A stretch of 64,000 nt of DNA from Chloroflexota bacterium (GCA_026707225.1 JAPOXG010000001.1:1-64000); one strand, 5' to 3'. Shown: positions 52,821-61,495, counted from the stretch's first letter. Made by a program: numbers and translations. The notes: generated by a model from the sequence alone, not told the origin.

Positions 52821-54281
52821 ATGGATAAACGCAAGGCAGGTTTTGGCGGGAAGCGCAAGATGATTTATCGATTGATCTCGATATTTTTGGGTCTGGTCAT
52901 CCTCTATAGCTTCGGCTTTGGCACAATCGCACAAGACGATCCACCAGCTGAGGATGCCGCCGCTGAAGAAGCGATGGCGGAAGAATTGACGATTGCCGCC
53001 GTGCAGGAAAATGTTGACGCGGTGCAGACGAACCTCGATCATGTTTGGATTCTGCTGGCGGGCTTCCTGGTCTTCTTCATGCAGGCCGGCTTCGCCATGC
53101 TGGAAGGCGGCATGATCCGCGAAACGGGGGTGGTCAACTCGCTCGCGGAAAACTTCATGGACGCCTGTGTCACCGCCATTGTCTTCTTCATTGTCGGCTT
53201 CGGCATTGCCTTTGGCGCCTATGACGCGGAAGCCGGCGTCGGCAGTTCGATTCTGGGCGAAATCCAGCTATTCCTCGGTGGCGCAACCGGCGCGGGTGAA
53301 GGCGATGGTTCGCTGTTTGTGAACTTCTTCTTCCAATTCGCCTTTGCCGGCGCGGCCGCGACCATTGCCACGGGCGCCATGGCCGAACGGACGAACTTCG
53401 TGGGCAAGCTAATCTACAGCGCGGTCCTGGGCGCGATCATCTACCCGGTGGTCGTCTTCTGGACCTGGGGGGGCGGCTGGATCACAGAGGCTGGTTTCGT
53501 GGACTTCGCCGGCTCAACCATCGTGCACATGACTGGCGGCATCGTCGCCTTGATGGGCGCCTATATGTTGGGTCCGCGCGCAGGCCGCGTCTTTGGACGG
53601 CCGCCGGCGGCGTCGAACCTGGCGCTCGCTTCGCTGGGCACCTTCATCCTTTGGGTGGGCTGGTACGGTTTCAATGTCGGTTCCACGCTGGGCGCGAGCG
53701 ATGTCAACCAGTTGGGGCTTGTCGCGGTCAATACCACGCTGGCGGCGGCTGCGGGCGCGCTGGGCGCGATGTTTCATACCTACTTCATCACCAAGACTTG
53801 GAACGTCAGCTTCATATTGAATGGCTCGTTGGCTGGTCTGGTCGGCATCACGGCGGGCTGCGCTTTCGTAACGCCGATAAACGCCATCATCATCGGCTTG
53901 CTTTCGGGCGTCGTGCTGGTGGTTTCGATGGGGGTCGTGGAGTCGATGAAGATCGACGATGCGGTCGGCGCTTTCTCGGTACATGGCGCATGCGGCGCAT
54001 TTGGCACGCTGATGATCGGCATCGTGGGATCGCAAGCGCTGTTGGGTCAGGCAAGCCTCTTTGATGGCGGTGGCTTGGATCTGCTTGGCGCGCAAGTTGT
54101 TGGCGTAGTCGGCGTCGCGATTTGGGTTGGCGTCACTAGCTATATCATGTTCCGGGTATTGAACGGCATGGACGTCTTGCATGTCGATCCGGAAGCGGAC
54201 AGAATCGGCATAGACGCCTACGAGCATCACGCATCGGTATGGCCCAACGTGCTGCCCCTGCGCGAATCGGATGACGAGTAA
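52821..54281 (+). CDS. amt: Ammonium transporter (Amt family)
   Basis: A 486-residue channel protein. A signal-like N-terminal helix is followed by an unusual acidic Ala/Glu/Asp-rich periplasmic stretch (about 38-55), then the Amt core with eleven membrane segments. Landmarks are QAGFAMLEGGMIRETG, the pore histidine in GSTIVHMTGGIVAL, and the second in FSVHGACGAFGTL. GGAGGGG precedes the ATG. The usual glnK/glnB regulator gene is not next to it. A terminator follows at 54314. Confidence 0.93.
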   Translation: MDKRKAGFGGKRKMIYRLISIFLGLVILYSFGFGTIAQDDPPAEDAAAEEAMAEELTIAAVQENVDAVQTNLDHVWILLAGFLVFFMQAGFAMLEGGMIRETGVVNSLAENFMDACVTAIVFFIVGFGIAFGAYDAEAGVGSSILGEIQLFLGGATGAGEGDGSLFVNFFFQFAFAGAAATIATGAMAERTNFVGKLIYSAVLGAIIYPVVVFWTWGGGWITEAGFVDFAGSTIVHMTGGIVALMGAYMLGPRAGRVFGRPPAASNLALASLGTFILWVGWYGFNVGSTLGASDVNQLGLVAVNTTLAAAAGALGAMFHTYFITKTWNVSFILNGSLAGLVGITAGCAFVTPINAIIIGLLSGVVLVVSMGVVESMKIDDAVGAFSVHGACGAFGTLMIGIVGSQALLGQASLFDGGGLDLLGAQVVGVVGVAIWVGVTSYIMFRVLNGMDVLHVDPEADRIGIDAYEHHASVWPNVLPLRESDDE

Positions 54282-54313
54282 CGCCGCTCCAGGCAAAGCG
54301 AATACAAAATTGG

Positions 54314-54346
54314 CGGGCGATCCAGGCGGGTCGCCCGTTTTCTTTG
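54314..54346 (+). terminator. Terminator of amt
   Basis: CGGGCGA pairs with TCGCCCG around a ten-base loop and is followed by TTTTCTTTG. It starts 32 bases after the amt stop. Confidence 0.75.
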
Positions 54347-54401
54347 TCTCAGACGCGCCAGGTCAGCCATGCGACAACGAGATCGATAAGGTATTACTAG
54401 A

Positions 54402-54439
54402 GTGGACGGGCCACTGGCTCGCTCGTACAAATTTACGAT
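54402..54439 (+). repeat. 38-bp palindromic repeat, copy 2
   Basis: It is related to the unit at 30155-30192 (31 of 38 positions identical, ending TACAxATTTxCGAT). The central palindrome is less perfect. It lies just past the 3' ends of two convergent genes. Confidence 0.6.
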
Positions 54440-54444
54440 GAGAA

Positions 54445-54894
54445 TTAGAGATGGTCGCTGTCCAGCAGGATGGTGACCGGACCGTCATTATGGATCGCGA
54501 CTTGCATCAGCGCGCCGAAGACGCCGTGTTCCACCCGTAGCACGCCCGCCTCAGCGAGGCAAGCGGCGTAATGTCGAATGACTGGCTCGGCGGAATCAGG
54601 CTGCGCGGCTTGAATATAACTGGGGCGGCGCCCCTTGCGCGCATCGGCATAGAGCGTAAATTGCGAGACGACCAGCACAGCGCCGGCGACATCCAGGAGC
54701 GAGCGATTCATCTTGCCGTTCACATCGGAAAATACGCGCAGATGCGTCGTCTTCTTCGCCAGCCGCTCCGCTTCCGCCTCGGTATCAGAATGTGTTACGC
54801 CGACCAATGCCACGAAGCCCGCGGTAATTTCTCCGCTAACTTCGCCGTCTACCGTCACGGACCCGGCGCTGACGCGTTGCAGCAGAACGCGCAT
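54445..54894 (-). CDS. dtd: D-aminoacyl-tRNA deacylase
   Basis: A 149-residue editing enzyme that removes D-amino acids (and Gly from tRNA-Ala) from tRNA. It starts [17 protein letters not shown]. The two active-site motifs are VSQFTLYAD and [12 protein letters not shown]; the canonical second motif is NxGPVT, and here an Asp occupies the x position. It is the last gene of a small operon with an unknown gene, a VOC protein and a small membrane protein. Confidence 0.92.
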   Translation of the reverse strand: MRVLLQRVSAGSVTVDGEVSGEITAGFVALVGVTHSDTEAEAERLAKKTTHLRVFSDVNGKMNRSLLDVAGAVLVVSQFTLYADARKGRRPSYIQAAQPDSAEPVIRHYAACLAEAGVLRVEHGVFGALMQVAIHNDGPVTILLDSDHL

Positions 54895-54921
54895 GGAACC
54901 TCGCTTTCGTCTTTGCCGCTT

Positions 54922-55215
54922 TCAGGCGCGCTGATTCAAGATCCGCATCACGCGCATGAGGAAGCGCTGGCAACAAGTATCGACGTGGTATTGAATATCC
55001 ATCTCTTCAATGCTGTTGTCATAGACGCCGCTGATTTTGAATTTTGGCGCTTCAGCATGCTCGGCGCAGACGATATCGGCGAATTTCCGCCGCAGGTCGC
55101 CGCCGATCGATCGACGTGTGCCAGCGAACATCTGCTCCAGCTCAAAGCGGTCGAGAAAGGGATCCGCCGGCGCTTCACCGTCGACGCGCATATTGAATTC
55201 GATGTTGAGGCACAT
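54922..55215 (-). CDS. Conserved-looking small protein of unknown function
   Basis: A 97-residue soluble protein with alternating charged and hydrophobic residues (ADPFLDRFELEQMFAG, FADIVCAEHAEAP), not recognised as any family. It sits between VOC and dtd genes, seven bases after the VOC stop and 27 before dtd, all on the minus strand. The frame's composition resembles real genes around it, unlike the competing frame 54948-55226, which is Ser/Ala/Cys-rich. Confidence 0.5.
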   Translation of the reverse strand: MCLNIEFNMRVDGEAPADPFLDRFELEQMFAGTRRSIGGDLRRKFADIVCAEHAEAPKFKISGVYDNSIEEMDIQYHVDTCCQRFLMRVMRILNQRA

Positions 55216-55222
55216 GCCGCGC

Positions 55223-55612
55223 TCAATCGATCATGCGGGTTAGGCGCTGCACCAACTGGATGGCGTAACCCCAGGGATCGCGCAGGAACGCCAGTTTGTC
55301 GCCGTTGGCGCGATGGTCAATATCGCCATCCAGCGAGGCGCCAGCCGCGACCAGCCGCTGACGTTCCGCCTCAATATCGTTCACGGCAAAGGCGAGGTGA
55401 AAGGTCACCGCGTGGCGCCTGGCGTAATCAATGACATTGCCCAGCGGATTGCTGTAGATTTCGATCAGGCTCTTGCCGGCGCTGTCGGCGAGAAAGTGAA
55501 TGAAAGGCGGCTCGTCAAAAGAGCGTACCATTTTCATGTTGAAGTTGGCGACATACCAGGCGGCTAGCGCGGCCGGATCGTCCACGTTAAAGGCAATATG
55601 TTCCAGTCTCAT
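55223..55612 (-). CDS. VOC-family (glyoxalase-like) protein, second copy
   Basis: A 129-residue glyoxalase-fold protein: MRLEHIAFNVDDPAALAAWY at the start with a histidine metal ligand, a second His in FHLAFAVND and a C-terminal FLRDPWGYAIQLVQR. It is of the lactoylglutathione-lyase/fosfomycin-resistance style; substrate unknown. GAGGA lies eight bases before ATG 55612. An alternative ATG at 55627 overlaps the stop of the upstream small gene (ATGA). Confidence 0.8.
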   Translation of the reverse strand: MRLEHIAFNVDDPAALAAWYVANFNMKMVRSFDEPPFIHFLADSAGKSLIEIYSNPLGNVIDYARRHAVTFHLAFAVNDIEAERQRLVAAGASLDGDIDHRANGDKLAFLRDPWGYAIQLVQRLTRMID

Positions 55613-55623
55613 AGCGATGGTCC

Positions 55624-55809
55624 TCATTCCAGTTCAAATCGTTCGGCCTCTGCCTCGCGGCTTTCGTCGGGCGCTTCGGTTTCTTCCTCCGGCAGCTGCT
55701 GGCTGCGCACCCAGCTGATGCCCATCATAGCCAGGAATACGACCGCAATGCTCAGGAAGATGATTTCATCGAAGGGACCCAAGGCGCCATGAGCCAGAAC
55801 GACGGGCAT
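55624..55809 (-). CDS. Small single-span membrane protein
   Basis: A 61-residue protein: a short outside N-terminus, one hydrophobic helix (about residues 15-34, IIFLSIAVVFLAMMGISW), then a strongly acidic tail (EEETEAPDESREAEAE). No family is recognised. Coupling to the VOC gene by ATGA supports real translation. Confidence 0.5.
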   Translation of the reverse strand: MPVVLAHGALGPFDEIIFLSIAVVFLAMMGISWVRSQQLPEEETEAPDESREAEAERFELE

Positions 55810-55906
55810 GGTGTTTCTTTCTTTCGCCGGCGAGCAGCGATATTATAGGCGAGTGCGAGACGAATCTGTAGCCGTGCTTTGAGCGAGTTGCAGCGCTGGT
55901 TGCGCG

Positions 55907-56761
55907 TCAGTCTGGGTCGATCGGGATTTTGAGGGCGCCGGCGGCCGCGTCGTCCCCGTCCTGCTTCTTCGCGGGCGCATCCGATTTGCCGCTGATGTCG
56001 ATGCGGACCGCTTTCTTGCCCAATTGCGGGCGCGCGGTTTTCTTGCGGCGGCTTTTCTTCTTCCTCGGCGGTTTCACGAGATTGACCGGCACATCGGTCT
56101 CGGTCGCGTTCGGTGCATCGCTGGTGACATGGATTTGCGCGTCTGGAGTGTCGGCGCCGTCTTCCTTTGCGAGTTCAGATACTCTGTCAGTCGGCTCGGC
56201 TGCCTCTTCCGCGGATTCATGCCCGGCTATGTCCAATTCAGATACGGCGCCGTCTGCCGGCAGGCTCGCTCGCATCGCCTTCACGACCGCTTTAATTTCA
56301 GCTTCAAAGATATCCCAACGCGATGGCGCGAGTGATTCCAGCATCAGCTCCAGCGCGTCCAGGAGGGCGACATTCGGTTCACCAGCCTGCGTCAGCGCGA
56401 AGATGCGCCAGGCGCGCAGGGAGCGGTAGCTCGGGTGAAGCCGCAAACCGTCTTCAATGACGGCCAGCGACTCGGCGCTGTCGCCCAGGTCCAGCAGGGT
56501 CGCGCCCATCTGTGTATAGAGGCGGGGCATATCCTTCGGCGGCAAGCCTTGCGCTTTTGGCATCGCCAGCAGATCGCGATAAATCGGCAGCGCCTGCTCG
56601 GGCACGCCAAATGCGCGCCAGCAGGCCGCCAATTCGAACATGATGCGCGCGTGACCGGGGTAAGTCGCATGCAGCTGTTTGAAATGTTCGATGGCGCCGC
56701 CCAGGTTGCCGCCTTGTTTAAGCCGTAATCCCGCTTCAATCAACTCGGTTATGACCGCCAT
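55907..56761 (-). CDS. TPR-repeat protein with disordered basic tail
   Basis: A 284-residue protein. Residues 1-150 form helical tetratricopeptide-type repeats (GGNLGGAIEHFKQLHATYPG, ESLAVIEDGLRLHPSYRSLR). The rest is low-complexity: an acidic part, then a Lys/Arg cluster (PPRKKKSRRKKTARPQ) and an acidic end. The basic cluster might bind nucleic acid or acidic protein. It stands alone, 118 bp downstream of the glycosyltransferase gene's... stop-side neighbour on the same strand; no partner can be named. Confidence 0.65.
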   Translation of the reverse strand: MAVITELIEAGLRLKQGGNLGGAIEHFKQLHATYPGHARIMFELAACWRAFGVPEQALPIYRDLLAMPKAQGLPPKDMPRLYTQMGATLLDLGDSAESLAVIEDGLRLHPSYRSLRAWRIFALTQAGEPNVALLDALELMLESLAPSRWDIFEAEIKAVVKAMRASLPADGAVSELDIAGHESAEEAAEPTDRVSELAKEDGADTPDAQIHVTSDAPNATETDVPVNLVKPPRKKKSRRKKTARPQLGKKAVRIDISGKSDAPAKKQDGDDAAAGALKIPIDPD

Positions 56762-56879
56762 CGATGTCAGTCCTCGCCACCGGGCTGCAATATTGAGTAT
56801 AACACGGGCTATTTGTCCTACGTTGCATCGGCGCAGGCGTTGCGCCGCTCTGATTCAGCAGGAGCGTCAAAAGGTGAGA

Positions 56880-58289
56880 TCAGACATCAATCACCGGCAC
56901 AACATAGCCGTCATCAATCCAGGCGCGAAGCTGCGCCGCATCAACCGCCGCGCCGGGGAATCCGTCGGGATGGTCGCTAATGATTTGAATGAGGGCGTCG
57001 TCATTTTGGTAGATGGCTTGAAAGTCATGGTAGATGCCGCGCGAACGCGAGATATAGCACCAAGGCGCCAGCTTGAAAATCGTTTCGTCGTCTAGCTTGG
57101 GCAGTCGATATTGCAGCGGCGGCTTCTTCACGGCGTTGAGAATTGCATCGGCGAAGCGGCTGACCATCGTCTCCAGGGAAAACTCCGCCTTTAAGTAGCG
57201 CAGCGTGTCGGCTGAAGTACGCCGGCGCTCGCTCAGGATCCGGTGCGCCAGCGCAGCGGCCTGGTCGATATCGCCGTAGTCGACGCGATCGATATGTTCA
57301 TCGGGCAGCAAATCGCGATAGGCGGCGACCCGCGAAACGATCGCTGGCGTGCCACAGCCCAGCGACTCAAAGGGTGTATTGCCAAAGGTCTCGACGCAGT
57401 TGCCGATGCACATCGTCACATCAGCCAGACTGTAGTACTCGGGAATGAGCGCTTCGCTGATCCAGTCGTGAAAGACGAAGATGTCGTCCAAGCCCGCTTC
57501 GTTGATGGCGCGCCGCAGTTGGTCATAGTAGGCGATGTTGAGTGGGTCGCTCTCCGCATCCAGCCAGCGGGGCACGAGCACGCGCAAGCGCTCCCAGCCC
57601 ATATCGCGCGCCAGACGCTGCGCCACCTGCACGACTTCGTAGATGCCTTTGTTGCGGTCCGGACGATGAGGGAAGAGCATGACCGGGCGCTCGGCGATCT
57701 CGGCGGGGATGAGATCTAAGATGTCGGCTGGTGGACGGTAGCGGAAGACGTCCCAGTCGAAGCCATTGTGGATGGCCTGCATGCGATCCCGCACTTCTGG
57801 CGCGAACTGCGAAACCGCTGCTTCGTAAGAGGCGCGCGTGTGCTCGGATGGCAGAATCCATTCGTCGCCTTGAAACAGAAAGGCGGCTTGCATCGTTTCG
57901 GGATAGATGACGCTGCGCAGCGAAATCACCGTTGGTTTGGACTGATAGACGAGCGGGAAAATCAGCCCGCCATCGTGGCTGTAATGGATATCGGCAGCGG
58001 CAATGGCGTCTCCCATAGCGCGCATGGCATTGGCGATATGGTATATCGGCGTGAAATAGGGTTCGGGGTAGGGCTGTTTGAAGCGCAGGACTGGGCGGAT
58101 TTCCACATTCTCGTGCCATTGGAAGGGCGTCATTGACCCTTCACGCTGTGTCGAGAGGATGGTCAAGCGATGGCCCAATTCGCCAAGATGCAGCGCCACC
58201 TTTTTCAGTTGAACCTGCCCGCCGCCCATGGCGAAATCGGGGAACAGAGGCGTCATGGAGAAAACGGCGATTCGCTTGTGCTTGCCCAT
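56880..58289 (-). CDS. GT4-type glycosyltransferase with C-terminal extension
   Basis: A 469-residue GT-B fold enzyme. The N-terminal domain has the glycine loop MGGGQVQLKKVALHLGELGH. The C-terminal domain has MLFPHRPDRNKGI and the donor-binding ExxxxxE-like stretch ETFGNTPFESLGCGTP. About 85 residues beyond the usual end include several Trp/Tyr and may recognise an acceptor. A GTG at 58310 is an alternative start; neither start has a clear ribosome-binding site. It follows pyrH on the same strand but is not part of that conserved operon. Confidence 0.8.
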   Translation of the reverse strand: MGKHKRIAVFSMTPLFPDFAMGGGQVQLKKVALHLGELGHRLTILSTQREGSMTPFQWHENVEIRPVLRFKQPYPEPYFTPIYHIANAMRAMGDAIAAADIHYSHDGGLIFPLVYQSKPTVISLRSVIYPETMQAAFLFQGDEWILPSEHTRASYEAAVSQFAPEVRDRMQAIHNGFDWDVFRYRPPADILDLIPAEIAERPVMLFPHRPDRNKGIYEVVQVAQRLARDMGWERLRVLVPRWLDAESDPLNIAYYDQLRRAINEAGLDDIFVFHDWISEALIPEYYSLADVTMCIGNCVETFGNTPFESLGCGTPAIVSRVAAYRDLLPDEHIDRVDYGDIDQAAALAHRILSERRRTSADTLRYLKAEFSLETMVSRFADAILNAVKKPPLQYRLPKLDDETIFKLAPWCYISRSRGIYHDFQAIYQNDDALIQIISDHPDGFPGAAVDAAQLRAWIDDGYVVPVIDV

Positions 58290-58324
58290 TTTTGAGACGC
58301 GCGTTTCCACCTATTGGGAAAGAT

Positions 58325-59083
58325 TTATAAGGGCAATGTGGGTTGGAGCCCGGGGCTGTCGCTGATGACGGTGCCGATGGATTCATCTCCCTGAAGCGCT
58401 TTGACCAGGTCGTGCGGGTTCCAGAAATTCAGCACGATGATTGGCATGGCATTTTCCTGGCAGAGGGTGAAGGCGGTGGTGTCCATCACGCGCAGCTGCT
58501 GATTGAGCACATCCTGGTAGCTCAGCCGGCGATACCGCGCCGCATCGGGATTGTCCACTGGATCGGCCGAGTAGACGCCATCGACCTTGGTCGCCTTGAC
58601 GATTACATCGGCGTGGATCTCGCTGGCGCGCAAAGCGGCGGCCGAGTCGGTGGTGAAGTAGGGGCTGCCGATGCCGCCGGACAAGATGACCACGCGCCCT
58701 TTCTCCATGTGGCGAATGGCGCGCAGGCGTATATAAGGTTCCGCGATTGAATTCATTTCGACGGCAGTCTGCACGCGGGTGACGATGCCCAGGCGTTCGA
58801 TCGCGTCTTGCAGCGCCAGACCGTTCATCACGGTGGCGATCATGCCCATGTGGTCCGCAGTACTGCGGTCCATGCCGAGCTTCGCCGCCGGTTCGCCGCG
58901 CCACAAATTGCCCCCGCCGATGACGATGGCTATCTGCATGCCGAGATCATAAACCTCACGCACGCGCTGGGCGATGTATGCCGTCTTGTCCGGATCGATG
59001 CCGATTCCGCTGCCGCCGGCGAGGGCTTCGCCGCTCAGCTTCAACAATACGCGATGGTAGGGCAATGGGTCACTTGCGGTCAT
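58325..59083 (-). CDS. pyrH: UMP kinase
   Basis: A 252-residue hexameric kinase converting UMP to UDP. LLKLSGEALAGGSGIGID is the amino-acid-kinase phosphate loop. IVIGGGNLWRGEPA and DRSTADHMGMIATVMNGLAL are PyrH-specific, and ATKVDGVYSADP closes the nucleotide site. The ATG at 59083 has GGGAG five bases upstream. PyrH usually follows tsf directly; here four foreign-looking genes separate them, and no frr follows in the window. Confidence 0.94.
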   Translation of the reverse strand: MTASDPLPYHRVLLKLSGEALAGGSGIGIDPDKTAYIAQRVREVYDLGMQIAIVIGGGNLWRGEPAAKLGMDRSTADHMGMIATVMNGLALQDAIERLGIVTRVQTAVEMNSIAEPYIRLRAIRHMEKGRVVILSGGIGSPYFTTDSAAALRASEIHADVIVKATKVDGVYSADPVDNPDAARYRRLSYQDVLNQQLRVMDTTAFTLCQENAMPIIVLNFWNPHDLVKALQGDESIGTVISDSPGLQPTLPL

Positions 59084-59147
59084 GGTTGCTCCCTGGATGC
59101 GAGGATTGCCACCAAGCATATTCGCCTAAAATGTCCCAAAAGGCAAA

Positions 59148-59828
59148 TCACATTGGCGCTATCGTCCAGAAGTCGTCGGTCAAACCGAGGGCGCGGAAAA
59201 TGGCGATGGCTTCTTCAACCCGGCGGCCGCGAAAGCTCGGCGACATCCGGTCGCTATACCAGCGTTTGGAGAGATCCCAAACTTGATCGACGGTCAAGGC
59301 GACGCCACGCGCCCGGCCTTCTCGGTGACACCATTCGTCAATTTCAGCTTCCGACCGGAAGAGCAGAATGGTCGCTCAGGTGTCGACAATGTCGTCATAC
59401 CAATTGCGGAATGGCAGGGCGAAATGCGCCAAGTGGCCGCGGCAGCCGGACAAGCGATCCCCTTCCACGGCAAGTTCGAGTCCGGCGCCGGTCAGGGGAT
59501 GGAGAGCCTCGATGCGGGCGTCCGCGCCCAGCATGGCGGGGATCCCAAGCGCATCCCAGGCGCAGTTGGCATATAGCTCAGTATCGCCCAATCGGACGCG
59601 GTAATCAGTGGGCAGGGCCGCCAGCGGGTTCGCCATCAGGATGTCGCTGCTGCCCGCGCGCAGAACCAGGGCATGGGCATCGTGCAATCGCTGCAATGCC
59701 GTCTGCGCGTTGTCCGGTGAAATCCCAAACTGCAAAGCCAGCGCGTCGGCGTCGGGCGCGCGCCCGCCATCAGCGAGCGTTTGGTAAACGTAGAGGCGAA
59801 TGTCCCAGTCGGAATCTGAAAGTGTCAT
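59148..59828 (-). CDS. MerB-like protein with in-frame TGA (candidate selenoprotein)
   Basis: A frame of 226 residues if the TGA at 59376-59378 is read as selenocysteine. The N-terminal helical part (1-70) and the core with YANCAWDALGIPAMLG match the organomercurial-lyase fold, giving C89 and D92 at the spacing of MerB C96 and D99. After RNWYDDIVDT comes TGA, then ATILLFRSEAEIDEW, VDQVWDLSKRWYSDRM and the final WTIAPM. The TGA (U151) lies 62 residues after C89; in MerB, C159 lies 63 after C96. A SECIS-like hairpin follows at once. A nonsense mutation or sequence error is the alternative. It lies between the restriction genes and pyrH. Confidence 0.68.
59343..59368 (-). promoter_or_regulatory. 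Candidate bacterial SECIS hairpin
   Basis: Counting the TGA as bases 1-3, bases 18-22 (CTTCC) pair with 27-31 (GGAAG) around loop GGTC (23-26). A CT bulge puts a U at 17. Below it G15-C32, a T-T mismatch and three more pairs extend the stem. The E. coli fdhF SECIS also has a bulged U17 and a GGU loop at almost the same distance. Confidence 0.6.
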
Positions 59829-59876
59829 GCTTCAAATTGAAATTATTGCGGATTCCCAAGATCAGCGGTAAGTCGG

Positions 59877-60515
59877 TCAAGGCTCGCCGCTTTGCTCAGA
59901 TTCTTCTAGCCTGGTCTTGGCCAAGTGTTCGAGTCGCCGCGCCTGCGCCCAAAGGGTGCGTCTAATGCCCGGTCTTACACTACGCTCACTGATAACCCGC
60001 GCCAGATTGGCAATTGTCCGCGCTCGCCGCGCTAATCGGATATCAGGATGCTCACGCTTTTTCCGCAAATCCGAGGGCAAGACGGATACACGAATAGAAT
60101 CTGGAAGGACAATGACATCGGCAGGTTTTATGTCTTTTTCGTTAAGAATTACGTTGAATTTCGACTCTCGTAGAGCCTTCTGATAAACTGTGTACTCGGC
60201 GCGATCTAACATAGCTTCCGCATCATCTCTCAGCAGATCCCAAAACGGCCACATCTCAATTTCAGCCACCTCGAAAGGATCGAGAACGCTCATCGCAACA
60301 GCGTCGGTGCGCTGATTGGTCAGGTGACGGCCAATGCGGCCTCTCAGACTCTCCCTTGTTCGCCCGACATAGATCGGCTCGCCGTCATAGTCATAGAACA
60401 GATAGACCCCGAATTTACAATTCCCAACCTTGCGTCCGTCACCATAATCCGAATTCAGCGCTTTCTTAACGCCATCATATAAGGCTGTGACTTCTTCCGG
60501 CTCTTTCCTTGGCAT
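59877..60515 (-). CDS. GIY-YIG nuclease, probable type II restriction endonuclease
   Basis: A 212-residue nuclease. FGVYLFYDYDGEPIYVGRTR contains the GVY...YVG core (Y38, Y49), and LRGRIGRHL gives R60 and H64, the same four-residue spacing as the catalytic Arg and His of Eco29kI. A Glu in AEYTVYQKAL and an Asn in KFNVILN are placed as expected. The start MPRKEPEEV overlaps the methyltransferase stop (TGATG at 60513-60517), so the two are translated together. A longer frame to 60557 is less likely. The site it cuts is unknown; resemblance to Eco29kI does not establish the same specificity. Confidence 0.78.
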   Translation of the reverse strand: MPRKEPEEVTALYDGVKKALNSDYGDGRKVGNCKFGVYLFYDYDGEPIYVGRTRESLRGRIGRHLTNQRTDAVAMSVLDPFEVAEIEMWPFWDLLRDDAEAMLDRAEYTVYQKALRESKFNVILNEKDIKPADVIVLPDSIRVSVLPSDLRKKREHPDIRLARRARTIANLARVISERSVRPGIRRTLWAQARRLEHLAKTRLEESEQSGEP

Positions 60516-61495
60516 CAGTGAAGCAACAGCGGCATAAGGCAATGCTTTGCCAGCCATTCAATAACTGGCACGCATACTGCATCGCCAAGAGCAAACATTG
60601 CCTGTGAGGGAGTTACCGAGTCGTAGCGTAACTGCTCTGCGCCTTGTAGACGCGCATATTCGATCAAGCTCATCCAGCGCACCGCTATGTCTCCACGCCC
60701 AGCGCGAACGATAGCTTGCTTCGCTGAGCCGCCTCGAGTTGTACGCAGCGTACCCGCGATTTCGTCCGCGCGCACTTCCCAAACAGCTCTACCGCCTCGC
60801 GTGCGTCGAAACGCGCCATAGTATCCTGGCCAGAACCTTCCTTGATAGCGGGAAACACGCTTGGATTGTATTGGCGACAAGGTTTCCAGAAACGCTCGGA
60901 GGCGGTCATGGGGCCACCAGTCTCCACCCTCTTCCGCGATACTTTCCAGTCGCAAGTCTTTTCTTACTTTCGGTGGCGCGGGCAGTTCGAATGTTCCCTT
61001 ATGGCCGAATAAAAATACTCTCGCGCGACTCTGCGGGACAAACGCGCTGGCGTCAACTACGATGTGAGCAGCATGATAACCTAGTTTCTGTATTCCACTA
61101 ACGACTGTCTCCCAATCACGACCATCGTTCGCTGTCAGAAAACCCATAACATTTTCAATCATTAGGGTTCGCGGCGCGCGCGAGTCCATCTCACTGAGAA
61201 TCCGCAGGAAATCCAGAACCAGACTGGATTCCGAGCCGTTTAGCCCCTTGTAGTGACCAGCAAGAGACATATCCGTACAAGGAAATGACGCGGTAACAAG
61301 ATTGGCGTTCGGAATGTCGTCGCCATGCAAGGCGCGTATATCGCCTACATGCAACTCTTCTCGCCCCCAATTGTCGGCATAGAGCTTCGCTTTTGTTTCG
61401 TCAATGTCGTTGGCGAAGACTGTATTAATGCCGACACATTCTAGGCCGGCGCGCATGAGACCCATGCCGGCAAAGAATTCAACAGCGCAGGTCAT
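60515..61495 (-). CDS. DNA (cytosine-5-)-methyltransferase
   Basis: A 326-residue m5C methyltransferase with motifs in order: I, VEFFAGMGLMRAGLE; IV, ASFPCTDMSLAG with catalytic C73; VI, MIENVMGFL; VIII, QSRARVF; and X, FALGDAVCVPVIEWLA. The target-recognition region between VIII and IX (about 190-255) is short. It modifies the recognition site to protect host DNA from the adjacent GIY-YIG nuclease. Base composition is lower in GC than the ribosomal genes on either side, consistent with transfer. Confidence 0.93.
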   Translation of the reverse strand: MTCAVEFFAGMGLMRAGLECVGINTVFANDIDETKAKLYADNWGREELHVGDIRALHGDDIPNANLVTASFPCTDMSLAGHYKGLNGSESSLVLDFLRILSEMDSRAPRTLMIENVMGFLTANDGRDWETVVSGIQKLGYHAAHIVVDASAFVPQSRARVFLFGHKGTFELPAPPKVRKDLRLESIAEEGGDWWPHDRLRAFLETLSPIQSKRVSRYQGRFWPGYYGAFRRTRGGRAVWEVRADEIAGTLRTTRGGSAKQAIVRAGRGDIAVRWMSLIEYARLQGAEQLRYDSVTPSQAMFALGDAVCVPVIEWLAKHCLMPLLLH

